Source: Streptomyces misionensis | Lineage (GTDB): Bacteria; Actinomycetota; Actinomycetes; Streptomycetales; Streptomycetaceae | Reading direction: 5' to 3' | Assembly (NCBI RefSeq): GCF_900104815.1 | Contig: NZ_FNTD01000004.1 | Location: forward strand, 930,001-994,000 | Length of the DNA stretch: 64,000 bases | In this document: piece by piece, positions 42,095-54,900 of the stretch | Position numbering within the stretch: position 1 is the stretch's first letter | How the letters are laid out: the number at the start of each line of letters is the position of its first letter | Program-made: the position numbers and the translations under genes | The notes under the pieces: model-generated | What the model was told of the DNA's origin: nothing | Seen by the model: the letters and a program-made list of their open reading frames with translations, nothing else | Database searches by the model: none

Positions 42095-42535
42095 GTGAGC
42101 AGCCCCTACGACCAGGAGATAGAGGACCTGCTGGCGCTGTACCGCAAACAGCGCGCGGAGGCCGCCGAGGCGCGGCGCCGGATCAACGAGGTGACCGGCA
42201 CGGCGACCGCGCCCCGGCAGACCGTCAAGGCGACCGTGAACGCGCAGGGCGAGGTCACCGCGATCGAGTTCCCCACCGGCGCGTACCACCGCATGGCCCC
42301 GAAGGAGCTGTCCGAGGCGCTGCTCACCACCATCCGCCAGGCCCGCGCCAACGCGCTGGAGGCGGTGGCGGAGGTCAGCTCCCAGGGCCTGCCCGCGGGG
42401 GTCAGGATCACCGATCTGCTGGAGGGCCGGGTCGACGCCACGGAGCTGCTGGCCGAGGAGCCGGGCATGCCCGCCGAGGTGCGCGACTACATCGCCGAGG
42501 GGCGTCCGGACGTACGCCGCGGGGACGCCCGGTGA
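42095..42535 (+). CDS. YbaB/EbfC-family protein (T7SS-associated)
   Basis: A 146-residue protein. An N-terminal helix (YDQEIEDLLALYRKQRAEAAEARRRINEV) is followed by a small beta region (TVKATVNAQGEVTAIEFPTGAYHRM) and a second helix (ELSEALLTTIRQARANALEAV), the fold of YbaB/EbfC nucleoid-associated proteins. The C-terminal 40 residues (GLPAGVRITDLLEGRVDATELLAEEPG) are an extra tail. Actinobacterial ESX loci often encode such proteins, related to EspL, where they may act as chaperones or stabilisers of substrates rather than as DNA binders. GTG at 42095 has AAGGAGAC upstream. It is the first gene of the segment that ends in the giant effector. Confidence 0.85.
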   Translation: MSSPYDQEIEDLLALYRKQRAEAAEARRRINEVTGTATAPRQTVKATVNAQGEVTAIEFPTGAYHRMAPKELSEALLTTIRQARANALEAVAEVSSQGLPAGVRITDLLEGRVDATELLAEEPGMPAEVRDYIAEGRPDVRRGDAR

Positions 42536-42583
42536 CGCCGGACGACGCACCCCGCCACCACCACGGGATCTCTGGAGGAACGC

Positions 42584-42949
42584 ATGGCTGACGGCGAGTT
42601 CTACGTCGACACCGACGGGCTGCGCAACCAGCTGCCGTACGTGCAGCAACTGGCGGCGCGGTTCCGGGACATCGGCAAGAGCCTGGAGGGCAGGCTCGGC
42701 GAGCTGGGCGAGTGCTGGGGCGACGACGCCACCGGCAGGCAGTTCTACTCGCAGTACGCCACGCCCAGGACGCAGATCATCGAAAGCACCGGGCAGATGG
42801 GCGAGTTGGTCGACAGCATGCACGACGGCATCCGGACCATGGCCGTCAATCTCGAACGCATGGAGGACCAGAACATCGAGGCCACCCGGCGCCTGCGCAC
42901 CTCGACCGAGGCCAAGCCCGAGACGCGGGTGAAGAACACCAAGCCATGA
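42584..42949 (+). CDS. WXG100-like protein coupled to the giant effector
   Basis: A 121-residue helical protein. Residues about 15-45 and 60-105 form two helices around LGECWGDDATGRQFYSQYATP, the WGxDxxGxxF form of the WXG turn found in ESX substrates that partner large effectors. The tail is basic and Thr/Lys-rich. TGGAGGAACGC before ATG 42584 is a strong ribosome binding site. Its stop overlaps the giant gene's start (ATGA, 42946-42949), so the two are made together. By analogy with LXG/WXG effector systems, it is probably the export partner of the giant protein's N-terminal domain. Confidence 0.85.
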   Translation: MADGEFYVDTDGLRNQLPYVQQLAARFRDIGKSLEGRLGELGECWGDDATGRQFYSQYATPRTQIIESTGQMGELVDSMHDGIRTMAVNLERMEDQNIEATRRLRTSTEAKPETRVKNTKP

Positions 42950-45900
42950 GCATCGAACTGCCCCCGGAACTCGGTTGGGTCGCCAAGCTGGCCGTCGGAC
43001 AGGAATGGCCGAAGGGCGACGAGGACAAGCTGCGCAGCCTGGGCGCGGCGTGGGACGACGCCGCGCGCCAGCTCACCGCCATCAGCCGCGAGATCGATCC
43101 CGCGACCAGCGGTGTGCTGAACAGCATCGGCGGCGAGGTGGCCGACGAGTTCGCCAACTTCACCCAGCAGTTGAAGTCCAACATCCCCGACATGGCCGAG
43201 GCGGCCGGGCAGTTGGGCGACCTGGGCAGAAACACGGGGTTGCAGGTCGAGTACGCCAAGTACATGATCATCGCGCAGCTGGTCTGGCTGGCGGTGGAGA
43301 TCGCCGAACTGGCCTTCTGGGCGCCCGAGGCGATCCCGGCGCTGGTCACCGGCGTGCGGGCGATCGTGAAGATGCTGCTGAAGCGGCTGCTGATCTCGAT
43401 CGCCACGGGTGTCGGCTTCATGGTCGGCATGGACGCGGTGATCCAGGGGATCCAGTTCCTCAAGGGCGACCGCACCAAGTGGGACACCGACGCCACGCTC
43501 CAGGCCCTGGAGGGCGGCGCCATCGGCGGTGCGATCGGCGGCCTCTTCTCGGGCGCGGGCTCGGTGGTGGCGCCGAAGTTCGCGTCCACGCTGATCGGCA
43601 AGGGCCTCATCGGCGGTGCCTCCAGCCTCGTCACCACCGAGGTGATGTCGGAGATCTTCGGCGGCGAGAACGACATGGGCGCCGCGCTGACCTCGGGCAT
43701 CATCGGCGCGATGGGCGGCGGCGGGGGCAGGCGCAGGTTCGGCGGCGGTGAGCACACCGAGGTCCACACCCCGGACCTCCACCTGCCGTCCACGCCCGAC
43801 CTCCACCTCCCCAAGCCGCCCTCCGGGGGCGGCGGCCCGGACCTGCCGAGCACGGAGAACCTGAGCACCGGTGACCTGGAGAAGGGCACGGGCTCCGGCT
43901 CCGGCAAGGGCAACGGCATCGACACCGTCGGCACGATCGGGGACGTCACGGGCCACACGAGCACCGGGAGCACCGGGAGCACCGGGAGCACCGGGAGCAC
44001 CAACCACGGCCGGACGAGCGGCAGCGGTACGGCCACGACGAGTGCCGTCGGCGCCAAACAGACCTCCGGCCAGAACTCCGCTCGGGGCAGCGGCTCCTCG
44101 CACTCCACCAAACACCTCCCGGTCACCGAGTCCGAGGGCCACACCACCGGCAGCGGTCAGAAGACCGTCACGACTCCGCACATCTCCACCGAGACCGCGC
44201 CCCCCGCGCACATCGCCGTAACCGGCCAACAGGGGCACTCCGGCGGGCTGCCCGGCTTCGAGACCACGCACGACGGCGGCCACGGCACGGCCACGGACAT
44301 CACGACGGGCGGGCACCAGGTCACGGACCCGCCCCACCACGCCGCGCCGCAGGTCACGGAGACGACGAACCACCCCGCACCCCAGATCACGGACACGACC
44401 AACCAGCCGGCCCCCCAGGTCACCGCGGACCAGCACCCCGAGACCCAGACCACCACCGGTCAGCCCGAGCCCGCGGCCACCACCGTCGGCCGGCCGCAGC
44501 CGCAGACGACCGCGACGCACCAGCCGCCGCCCCAGACCACCGCCAACCAGCCGCAGCCCACGGCCAAGGCACCCGCCACCACCCAGAGCCCGCAGAGCCC
44601 CCACGCCGTCGGCAATACTCCGCAGCCGAGCACAGGGCCGGGCCGGTCGCAGACGCCGGTGGCGGAAGGCGGCCGTCCGCCGACCGAGTCCACGGGCGCC
44701 CCCAACCCGGTCCACGGCCTCCAGTCGTCGTCCACCTCGCGTCCGGAGACGGAGTCCACCCCGCACCAGGAGTCCACCCAGACGCGCCCGACGGCCACCA
44801 CCGGCCACTCCACCACCAGCCACCCCGCGCAGCACGAGGTCGCCCCTCGCGCACCCCGCTCCCAGGCGCCCGCCACCGAGAACACCACGGCCCCCCAGCA
44901 GCACCGGACCGCGACGCCCCCCGCCCCGCACCCCACCGACGGCGCGCACCTGCCCTCCTTCCCGGAGGTCCCCCGGCACCAGCCCGGTACGACCCCGCAC
45001 CCGGAGGCCGTCGAGGACGGCTCCTCGGCCCATGTCACCGAGCAGCTGACCCGGTTGGACGGCATCGTGGTGCCCACGCACGACCCGGGCCCGCCGGGGC
45101 CGCTGCACGAGGCGCCGACGCCGCCGACGACCCGGCCCGTGTCGCCGGACGCCGGGGTACGGCAGCGTCTGACGGACCTCGACCGGGCCGCGCGTACGGC
45201 GGGCATGTCCGAGGCCGACCGCACCGCGTACGCCCGGGCGGTGCGGGAGGCCGTCGCGTCCGGTGACTGGGAGCGCGCCGGGGAGCACCTGACGGCCTTC
45301 CGCGACCATGTCGAAACGCGCACCGTCGACCAGCGTTACGAGGCGTTCCACGAGCACGCGCGGGGCGGCTTCGACCGGCTGACGAACCTCACCGGTTCCA
45401 AGGAGGAGTGGCAGAGCAAGGTCGACGCGGTCGAACAGGCCCACCGTTCGGGCGACTCCGAGCTGCTGGACAGCCGGCTCAACGAGTACTCGGCGTACGT
45501 GGAGAGCCATGTCCCCGCCGAGGCGCTGACCGGGCGGGACGCCCCCCGCCCGTTCCACCGGGAGGTGGAGGACCTGCGGCAGCGGCTCGCGCTGACCACC
45601 GACGGGTCCACCGCCGACCGGCTGCGCGCCCGGCTGGACGAGGCGCGCCAGGACGCCGAACTGCGCGACAGGCTGGCCAGGTTGCGCACCTCCACGGACC
45701 CGGACCCCGAGACGGCGGCGCTGTACGAGCGCCTCGACCACGCCAGGACGCCCGAGGAGGCGGACCTCGCCCTGCGGGACCTGGAGGAGCACCGCCGGGA
45801 CCAGGAGCTGCAAGAGCGCCTCGACCGGCTCACGTCGGACGAGCCGACAACGGATCGGCGCCCGGAGCCCGGCAGCGAGGAGGATCTGCGCCGGCGTCTC

Positions 45901-48900
45901 GACGCCCTGAACGACGGCGCGGACGACCACGAACGCGATCTGCGCGACCGGGTGGACCGGGCGGACTCTCCGGAGGAGGCCGACCGGGCGCTGCGCGAGC
46001 TGCACGAGTACCGGGTGGACCAGCAGCTCCAACAGCGCCTGGACCGGCTCACGTCGGACGACACCGAGGACCGGCCCTCCGAGCGCGAACTGCGCGAACG
46101 CCTCGACGCCCTGCACGACGGCGAGAACGATCCGCGCGCCGCCGAGCTGCGCGCCCGCGCCCGGGACGCGGCCACCGAGCCTGAGGCCAAGGACGCCCTC
46201 GACAAGCTCGAACAGCACCTGCGGCAACGCGAGCTGGACCGACAGGACCGGGTGCGCGAACTGACCGCACGCATCGAGGAGTTGCGGAACCGGCATGCCG
46301 AGCAGTTGCTGGGCCTGCACTCCGGTGACCCCGATGACACCGCACGCCGGATCGAGGACACCCGCGACGAGCTGTCCTCGCACCTGACGTACGACGAGCG
46401 CACCGGCGGACTGCGGCAGGAGCTGGCGCGGCCGACCGCCACCGCCGAGTCCCCCGGTCACCTCGACCGCATCACCACCGGGTCCGACGAGCAGCCGCCG
46501 GTCGTCGAGGACAGCACGCCCCCGCAGCACAACGCGCCTGTGCCGCACGGGACTTCCGGCGGTGGCGGGCCGCTCCGGGTTCCGGTGCAGGACACCCACG
46601 TCCCCCGCGCCGACTCCGACGAGCAGGCCACGACGCAGCCCCCCTCGGAGAGTCACGGGAGCCACGGGCAGGTCCAGGAGGACCAGCAGCTCGTCGCCCA
46701 CCAGGACACCCCGGTCGAGGACCCGACCCACCCGGCCAACCACCCGGTCCCCAGCACCAGGGACCTGGACGACCTGCGCCACGCGGCCGGTACCGGCGGC
46801 CCCTCGGGGCCGCCCCGGATGCGGGTGGACCGGACCCCGCGCTACGTGGTGCGCTCCGGCTTCGACCAGCGGCGCTTCACCGTCGGCGACACGCCGTACA
46901 CCGAGCTGACGGTGCGCGTGGCGCTGAAGGACGACGGCTCGGGATCGCACGACGCCGAGGACGTCTGGCGCAGGGCGCAGGAGGGGGTCAAGCAGTACTT
47001 CAACGACCCGAAGTACACGCTGCCCAACGGTGACCGGCTGCACGTCACCGTCGAACGCGTCGGCGCCGACGACAAGCCCCATCTGACCGTCAACCTGGTG
47101 GACCCGGACCAGGGCATGGACCAGCGCAACTGGACGCCGGGGGCCAAGCCGGTCGAGTACGCGCACGAGATCTCGCACCAGTTGGGGCTGCGCGACGAGT
47201 ACGCCGACGAGACCGCGCCGCAGCGGCCGCACATCCTCGGCAGCCTGCTGGGCGACGTCCACCGGGCCCCGGAGCACGAGGGTCTGACCCCCGGCGGGCT
47301 GCGCGACCGCCACCTGCGGCTGCTGGGCGCCCTCACGGCCGGCCACGACGACCTGCTCGCCCGGCAGGGCCACGGCGGCGACCACCTGACGGCGGCGCAC
47401 CCCCAGGACCTGACCGGCGAGGCGGTCCCGCCGAAGCTGCCCGAGTCCACCACCGGGCAGCAGGGCACGCGGCAGCAGTACGACGACCCGACGCAGGACC
47501 CGGCCTGGCGGCAGTCGCGCGCCGGGGCCCAGCCGGTCCCGCGGACGCACACGTGGGTGGACCCGGTGTCCGACCCCACCCGGCAGCCCGAACCGGTGAC
47601 CCCGCACCCGCACGAGGACACGCAGACGTCCGAGCCGCCGAAGCAGGGCGAGGACGACAACCAGGCCGGCCAGGACCGGGACGCGGACAAGGACAAGGAC
47701 AAGGGCGACCAGAAGGACGAGGTTCAGCAGAAACAAGAGGACAAGCCGAAGGACGAGCACCAGCAGAAGGACGACGGCGAGGTCCGGCAGGAGCCCCAGG
47801 AGCCCAAGGAACAGCAGCAGAAGCAGGAGGAGGAGCAGGACCAGAAGGAGCAGAAGCCGCAGGACCCGGAGAAGCACGAGGAGCAGAAGGAGCAGGAGGA
47901 GCGCAAGGACAAGGACGGCCAGGAGGACGGGAAGGGCCAAGAGGACCGGAAGGACCCCGCCGTCACCCCCAAGGACGAGCAGGAGCAGAAGCCCCCCGAG
48001 CCCCCGGCCAAGGAGCCCGACCCGGAGCTGGACGGGCGGCACCGGGACACCCTCGCCGGGAAGAAGATCACCGAGGAGCCTGGCCCAGACGCGGTACGCG
48101 CCCGGATCGAGGCCCTGCTGCGCGACCACGCCGGGGACACGTCCGTCACCCAGCGCCTGGACGCGGCCCTCGACCCCGCCAACTTCCGCAAGCAGCACGG
48201 CCAGATGGTCAACGGCGGCTGGCGGTTCACCGTGCACGTGGGCGGCAGGCCGTACGAGGTCGAGGTGGGGGCGACCGCCTCCGCCTGGCGGCTGGACCCG
48301 AAGACCGACGCGGCCAAGGACAACGACGGCGAGGGCTTCGACGTGCCCGTCGAGTCGACGCACGAGTCCACCCCGCGCAAGACGGAGATGACCTCCTCCG
48401 AGGCAGGCCTGGAGCTGGGGCCGACGATCGTCCGACCCGTCAACCCCCAGCTGTCCGCCCTGGTCGCCCCCTCCGTGAAGCTGGGCGGCGCCACCCACGG
48501 CCGCGAGACCACGGTCAAGTCCTCGACGCAGACGGCGAACCAGTTCGCCTTCACCGGCAAGACCGACAGCTACACCTCCGAGTTCACCTACACGGTGAAG
48601 GTCACGGACCCCGAGGGCACCACGCTGCACGCCCCGGGCACGGACGACGCCATCAAGGGCCAGGTCCGCGCCGACGTGCCCCGCCCGCAGGACCTGGCCA
48701 CGGGCCGGCCGCGCACCTGGCAGGGCTGGGACCCCGCCCGGACGAACGACACCGGCATCGGAACCGATACCGGCACCGGCACGAACGCGAAGAAGCCCGC
48801 CTCCGGCCACCCCGTGTCGATCACGGGGCTGAACTCGGCCCGCGACGCCGTCTACGAGGCGCTGCCGCACGAGGGCCGCCCGGACGGCACCGCGCACCAG

Positions 48901-51900
48901 GACATCGAGGACTTCTTCCAACCCTCCAACGTCCTCAACGAGTTCGAGCACGCCTCGGGCAAGGGGCTGCTGTCGAAGACGCTGACGCTGAGCGACGGCA
49001 GCAAGGCCCATCTGGTTCTGACGGTCGAGCCGGACGGCTCTCAGGCCCTGCACACCGTGGACGAAAAGGCCACCGTGGGCTCGAAGTCGTCGGGCGAGCA
49101 CGGGCAGAACCGCACGGAGAACAGCTCCTGGTCGCTGGGGCTCAGCGGCGGCGCCACCGGAGAGGTGTGGAAGGCGCAGGACAGCTCGCGGTCCACCTGG
49201 CTGACCGGCACCGCCGGCTACACCGGCTCCAGCAACCTCGCCCACGGCACCAAGGGCAAGAACGCCGTCGGCAGCGAGTCCAGCCACGAGCAGACCGGCA
49301 AGGCCGACCTGGTCGCCACCCAGGCGCGGTTGCGCGTCCAGCTGGTGCGGCACCACTTCCAGCCGGGCCGCGACGGGCTGCACGGCACCACCACCACGGC
49401 GATCGGCGACCACTCCCCGCCGCCGTCCGAGCAGCCGCCGGTCCGGCCGAACGGCGATGTCGTCCTCACCATCGACCCGCAGCACGGCGAGGTGCTGCGC
49501 GCGGTCCCGCACGACCTGACCGCCCCGGCCACGACCGACCGGCAGCCGTCCCTCGAACCCACCCGGCTCACCGACCCGGTCGCGGCCCCGCGCACCACGT
49601 TCCTCCACGTCCCCGGCTCGACGGAGCTGGAGGACCACATCGTGCTCGAAATGCACCAGAACCACCCCGGCGTGCTGCCGCCGCCCGGCGCGATCCACGC
49701 GGACCCCACGGCCCCGAACCATCCGCGCGTCACCCCCGAGGCCTGGGACAACCTGCGTGACCTGCGCCGGCAGCTCGCCCCCTCCCGGCTGCGCGGCGCG
49801 GCGCCGAAGCTGCTGGACGGCACCTACCGGATCACCCTGAAGGGCTCCCATCTGCCGGGGCTTTCGGGCAAGAACCACGAGATCGTGATCAAAGCCGAGC
49901 CGGCCAAGGGCGATCACGTGGGCTCCGGCAAGTCGACGACGAAGACGTCCGGCACCCGCACCACCGGTGCCGACAAGTCCGTCACCCGCAGCTCCAAGCA
50001 CGTCGTCAACCTCGCCGGGAACGTGCGCAGTTCGCTGGACCACCCGGACGTCACGCGCGGCTTCACCATGGGCAGCCTCGACATCACCGCCCACAACCCC
50101 TCGCACGGGCTCACCATGGGCACCGAGACCGAGGTGAAGCGGCAGTTCTCCCTGGAGGCGGACGCCGACGTCTACGCGCACCCGGTGACGTTCAAGGTGA
50201 TGGTCGGCGTCGAGGACCCCAAGCAGCCGACCACGCGGCTGTCGACCGAGGCGCCCTCGGCACACATGCAGCGGATCAAGCCGGTGCGGCCCGAAGGCCC
50301 GCTCACCGTCGAGGTCGCGCGCCCGCCGAAGACGACCGACGACACCACCCCGCCGCCGCGGACCATCCCCACCCTGGACACGCTGCCGCAGCGCCACTCC
50401 GTCCGGTTCGTCACCGGCTCCGAGGAGTTCCGGGACCAGGCGCAGAAGTCCCTGACCAGCGCCTTCCAGAAGAAGACGGGCCCCTTGGGGAACACCCGGG
50501 TGCCCGAGCTGAAGGACGCCCTGGACGGGCTCACCGACGCGGAGCACCTGCGGTCCCTGGTCTCCGCCTCGCACGGCGGCTGGGCCAACAGCGGTGATGA
50601 ACAGGTGGGTTCGGGCCGCAACCGGGACACCGTCGGGCTGTCCACGCGCACCGGGCTGAGCAACTTCCGGTTCCGCGAGACGCTGCCCGGCGTGGGCAAG
50701 CTGGAGATCGAGACCAAGACCAGCGTGTCCACCCAGGTCGCGGACAAGAACACGGTCGCGTTCAAGGCGGGACTCGGCTTCGACGTCGGCCGCTTCCCGT
50801 CCAAGGACAGCCCCGACGCGTCCTTCCAGGCGCGCGGCGGCGTCAAGGGCAAGGGCGGCGCCGGCCAGAACACCGGCGAGAACGTCAAGCACAAGATGAC
50901 GACCTCCCGCAAGGCCGCGTACAAGGGCACCTGGCACGTGTACGAGGCCGACGCGGACGTCACCGTGCAGGGCAGGGTCACCGACGCCAAGGGCAACGTC
51001 TTCCTCGGGGAGCCGCAGACCGGCAAGCACCGGGTGCTGGTGCTGCTGTCCGACGACGACGTGCGCAAGCTCGGCGACGGGACCGGGAGCGGGACGACCC
51101 AGCCGGGGACCCGGCAGGCGCCGCTGCTCGCCAAGGGGCTGCTGGGCGGCGCCACCGCCGAGATCCCCAAGTCGGACGAGATCCTCGGCGAGATCGACCG
51201 GCAGATCCGCAAGCTGGACCAGGTCGCCCCCGTGCCGGAGGCGGCGCTGCCGTTCGCGGACACCTTCTCCCCGGAGAACCTGTCGGCCAACTACGAGGAC
51301 CTGGTGGGCCGGGGCATCCTCGACTACCACGTGCACGAGTCCCGCACCCAGCGGGTGATCACCGAGGTGCTGGTCCGCGGCATCCCCGAGGGGAAGTGGA
51401 CCGACGAGGGCGACCACTCCACCGGGGACACCACCCGCAAGGTGGGCATCGCACAGACCGTCAAGGGCAGCGCGGGGCACAACTGGTCGCTGGGCGCCGA
51501 CGGCAACCTCCGCCTCTCCTACGCCCCGGTCGTCAAGCCGAAGCCCGGCCAGGACGCCGCCGCCGTCAAGGCGGAGGAGAGCAAGGGCGGACTCGGCAGC
51601 GCGGCCTGGGCGCCGACCGGGGGCGGTGAGGGCACCCGGACCAAGAGCGCCGAGACCGGCGTCACCACCAAGGTCGACCACAAGACGTCGAAGTTCGGCG
51701 ACACGGTGAAGTTCGGCAACTCGATGCGCTTCGAGGTCACGGTGACCCAGCGCACCGAGTACGGCCGCTTCGTGAACCTCGCCGAGCCCCGCCCGGTGAA
51801 GCCGTCGTGGCGGGTCCACGTCTACGTGCCCAAGTCGCTGACGGAGACCGCCGAACAGGCCGCCGCACACCAGCAGAAGCCGCACACCCAGCAGCAGACG

Positions 51901-54900
51901 CCGCAGCAGACGCAGGAGCAGACACCGCAGCCCACGACGCACGACGGTGGCGACACCGTCGAGTTGCAGCCCCTCACCGGTTCCAAGGAGGACCGGGAGC
52001 GCTGGCAGGCGTCCCTGGACTCGGCCCACGACCTGGTGGGCTTCGACAACCACACCGGGCTGTACGACCAGGCGCAAACGGTGCTCACCACGCCCCGGCC
52101 CTGGGGGGACGGCATGCTGGGCAAGGCGGGCTCGGCCATCTCCTCGGGCCTGGGTTCGGCCGCCTCCACCCTCGGCCACTGGGCCGGGGCCATGACGCCC
52201 AAGGAGGCGCAGAAGCTGATCGCCTCCTTCGTCTCCGACCCCCGGCTGGACGACGCCAACCCCCTGGTGAAGGAGCAGCGCCTGCCGCTCGAGCAGCAGG
52301 TCTCGCTGCGCCGCACCCTGGGGCCGAGCACCCTGCCCACGGTGTTCCACCAGCTCAAGGACTCCGCCGGCGGTTATCGCACGGTGCCGCTCGGCAGCGA
52401 CGGGAGGACCGGGCTGGAGGTCCGCCTCCAGCCCACCGGGGAGGCGGAGGAGATCTCCACCCGGGACGACGGCAGCGACGAGATCACCGTCGCCACCGAG
52501 CACGAGTCGGCCACGACCGCGAGCAACGGCGTCAACGCGAACCTGACGCCCCTCGCGTTCCCGGTGACCACCAAGAACCCGAACGTCATCGTCCCGTTGC
52601 CGACCAACGCCATGAAACTGGACCGGGACCAGACCTTCGAGAGCAAGTCCCCGGTGACCCGCGCCCCGGGTGTGCCGACCCGCACCCTCCCCCCGCCGGT
52701 CGTGCCGCACGGCAAGACGGCCGCGGAGCCGGGCAAGGCCACGCTCAAGGGCCCCCAGGTGCTGATGCGGCAGCCGGTCAGGCTGTCCACGCAGAAGTAC
52801 GACGAGAACGGCACCTACGGGAACACGGCGCACACGGACGGGCACGTCTACTACTGGACGGCCAAGAAGACCGAGGACCCGGTCACGGAGCCGGAGAAGA
52901 CGCCGGAGGAGAACAAGCGGCAGACACAGACCTCGAAGCCCACCGAACCGCACCGGCCCCCCGAGCCCACCGGGGAGAAGCAGCAGGACCCGAAGACCTC
53001 AGGGGAGGCGAAGGAGACTCCCGAGGACCCGAAGGAGACCGAGAAGCAGGTCCCGAAGGACACGACCGGAACCGAGAAGCAGACTCCCAAGGACACGACC
53101 GACACCCAGAAACAGCCCCCCGAGGACTCCGGGCAGAAGCAGCAGGAGCAGCACGAGCCCGAGCGGCAGCACGAGGACAAGGACGCCGAGGCACCGAAGC
53201 AGGACCGGAGGCCCGACGAGTCCGAGGACACCTCCTCCGCGCCCCCGGCCCCGCCCCGCCTCAAGGTCCCCGGCGACGGCCGCTGCCTGCTGTACTCCGT
53301 GCTCGCGAGCACCCCGCCCGAGCACTGGCCCGCCGCCCTGCACAACGGCACCCCGCGGGACGCGCGCGCCCAGCACGACGCCGTCCTCCAGCAGATCGGC
53401 ACCCGGCAGCAGACGGCCGTCGACCCGCACAGCCCCTTGGGCCGGGCCGCCGGAAACCTGCACCGGATGGTGCTGGACGGTCTGCGGTCGACCCCCGCGC
53501 ACGAACTGCCGCGCGAGGTCGCGGAGGTGTACCGGCGCGTCCAGGTGGACCGGCTCCAGCGGCAGCTGCGTACCGAAAGCCCCGCAGAACTGCGCGCGCG
53601 GCTGGGGCGCTACGGCGTCGACCGTGTCATGTCACCCGACTGGCTCCACCCGCGGGCCCTGCGCACCCTCTACATCGAGGCCCGCACCCGCGAGTTGACG
53701 GGCGCACCGCACCACCTCTCCCCGCGGGACGCCGCCGAGGCCGCCGCGGCCGAGGTCCCGGAGACGACGAACAAGCTCGGCCACTGGGTCCTGCACGACG
53801 ACGCCCTGGCGCCGCACGCCCAGTTCGACTATCTGACCGCGCACGGCGAGCCGCTGAGCCTCGACCACATCGACAGCAAGGAGTCCCTGGTCGACGCCGT
53901 CGTGGACACCTCGCTGCACCAGCCGCTGACGCCGGCCGAGCACCAGGCGCTGGTCCGGGCCGTGGAGAACTGGGTGCCGGGCAACGGCGCCTGGAACACC
54001 GACGAGGGCGAGGTCTTCCCCGCCCTGGTGGCGCACACCCTCGGCACCCGGCTGCGCACCTTCCGGCTGCTGCCCGACGGCACGACCACCATGGAGACGA
54101 CCGGCCCCGGACACACCGGCCGCACGGTCGACGTGCACTACGACGGCCACAGCCACTACGACGCCGCCCAGTTGCCGACGCGCCACACCACGACGGTCGC
54201 CGACGACGAGGTCGCCCCCAGGGCGCCGAAGGCACCCGGGTCCGTCACCGGCAGCGCCGCTCCGCGCCGTCCCCGCGACCAGTCACCCCGCTTCGTGGTG
54301 CGCTCCGCCTTCGACGCGCGGGTGTTCCGCGCCGGTGACACCGCCGTCACCGATCTGACGGTCCGGGTCGCCTTCCGGGGCGGTTCGGAGCACGACCCCG
54401 AGACCGCCTGGCAACGGCTGGTCCAGGGGACCGAGGAGTTCTACAACGGTCCCGGCCACCGCCTGCCCGACGGCAGCCGACTGCACGTCACGGTGGAGCG
54501 CGTGGCGGCGGACGACCAGCCCCATCTGGTGGTGGACCTCGCGGGCCACGACCGCCCGATGGACCAGCACACATGGTGGCCGGACGCCGAACCGGTCGCG
54601 TACGCGCACGAGTTGGGCCATCAGCTCGGGTTGCGCGACGAGTACCGGGAGGACGACGGCGAGGGTCCGGGCCGGGCCGGGGTGACGGGCAGCCTGCTCG
54701 GCGACTTCCACCGGCCGGCGCCGGACGGCCTCGCCCAGGGCGGGCTGCGCGGACGGCACCTCCAACTGCTCGGGGCGCTCGTCGGCGACGTACCCGAGAC
54801 CGTCGTACATCCCGGCGCCGACGCGGCGCACACCGCCTTCGGCCCGCAGGACCCGCGCTGGCAGGAGGCCCGTGCGGCCGCCCCGCCGGTGACCCGGCGG

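Noticed and set aside
42712..42945. Upstream extension of the giant gene's frame
   Set aside because: It overlaps the WXG100-like gene in another frame. The ATGA overlap at 42946 and the WXG100-like N-terminus fix the start there.
43960..44001. CRISPR-like or regulatory repeat array
   Set aside because: The 9-base repeats are contiguous, without spacers, and encode STG in frame with the giant protein. They are a simple coding repeat.
42745..52953. A 3402-codon open frame antisense to the giant gene
   Set aside because: It mirrors the coding frame of the giant gene, as expected when third positions are nearly all G or C. It has no ribosome binding site, and its product is an Arg/Leu/Gly/Val-rich sequence without domains.
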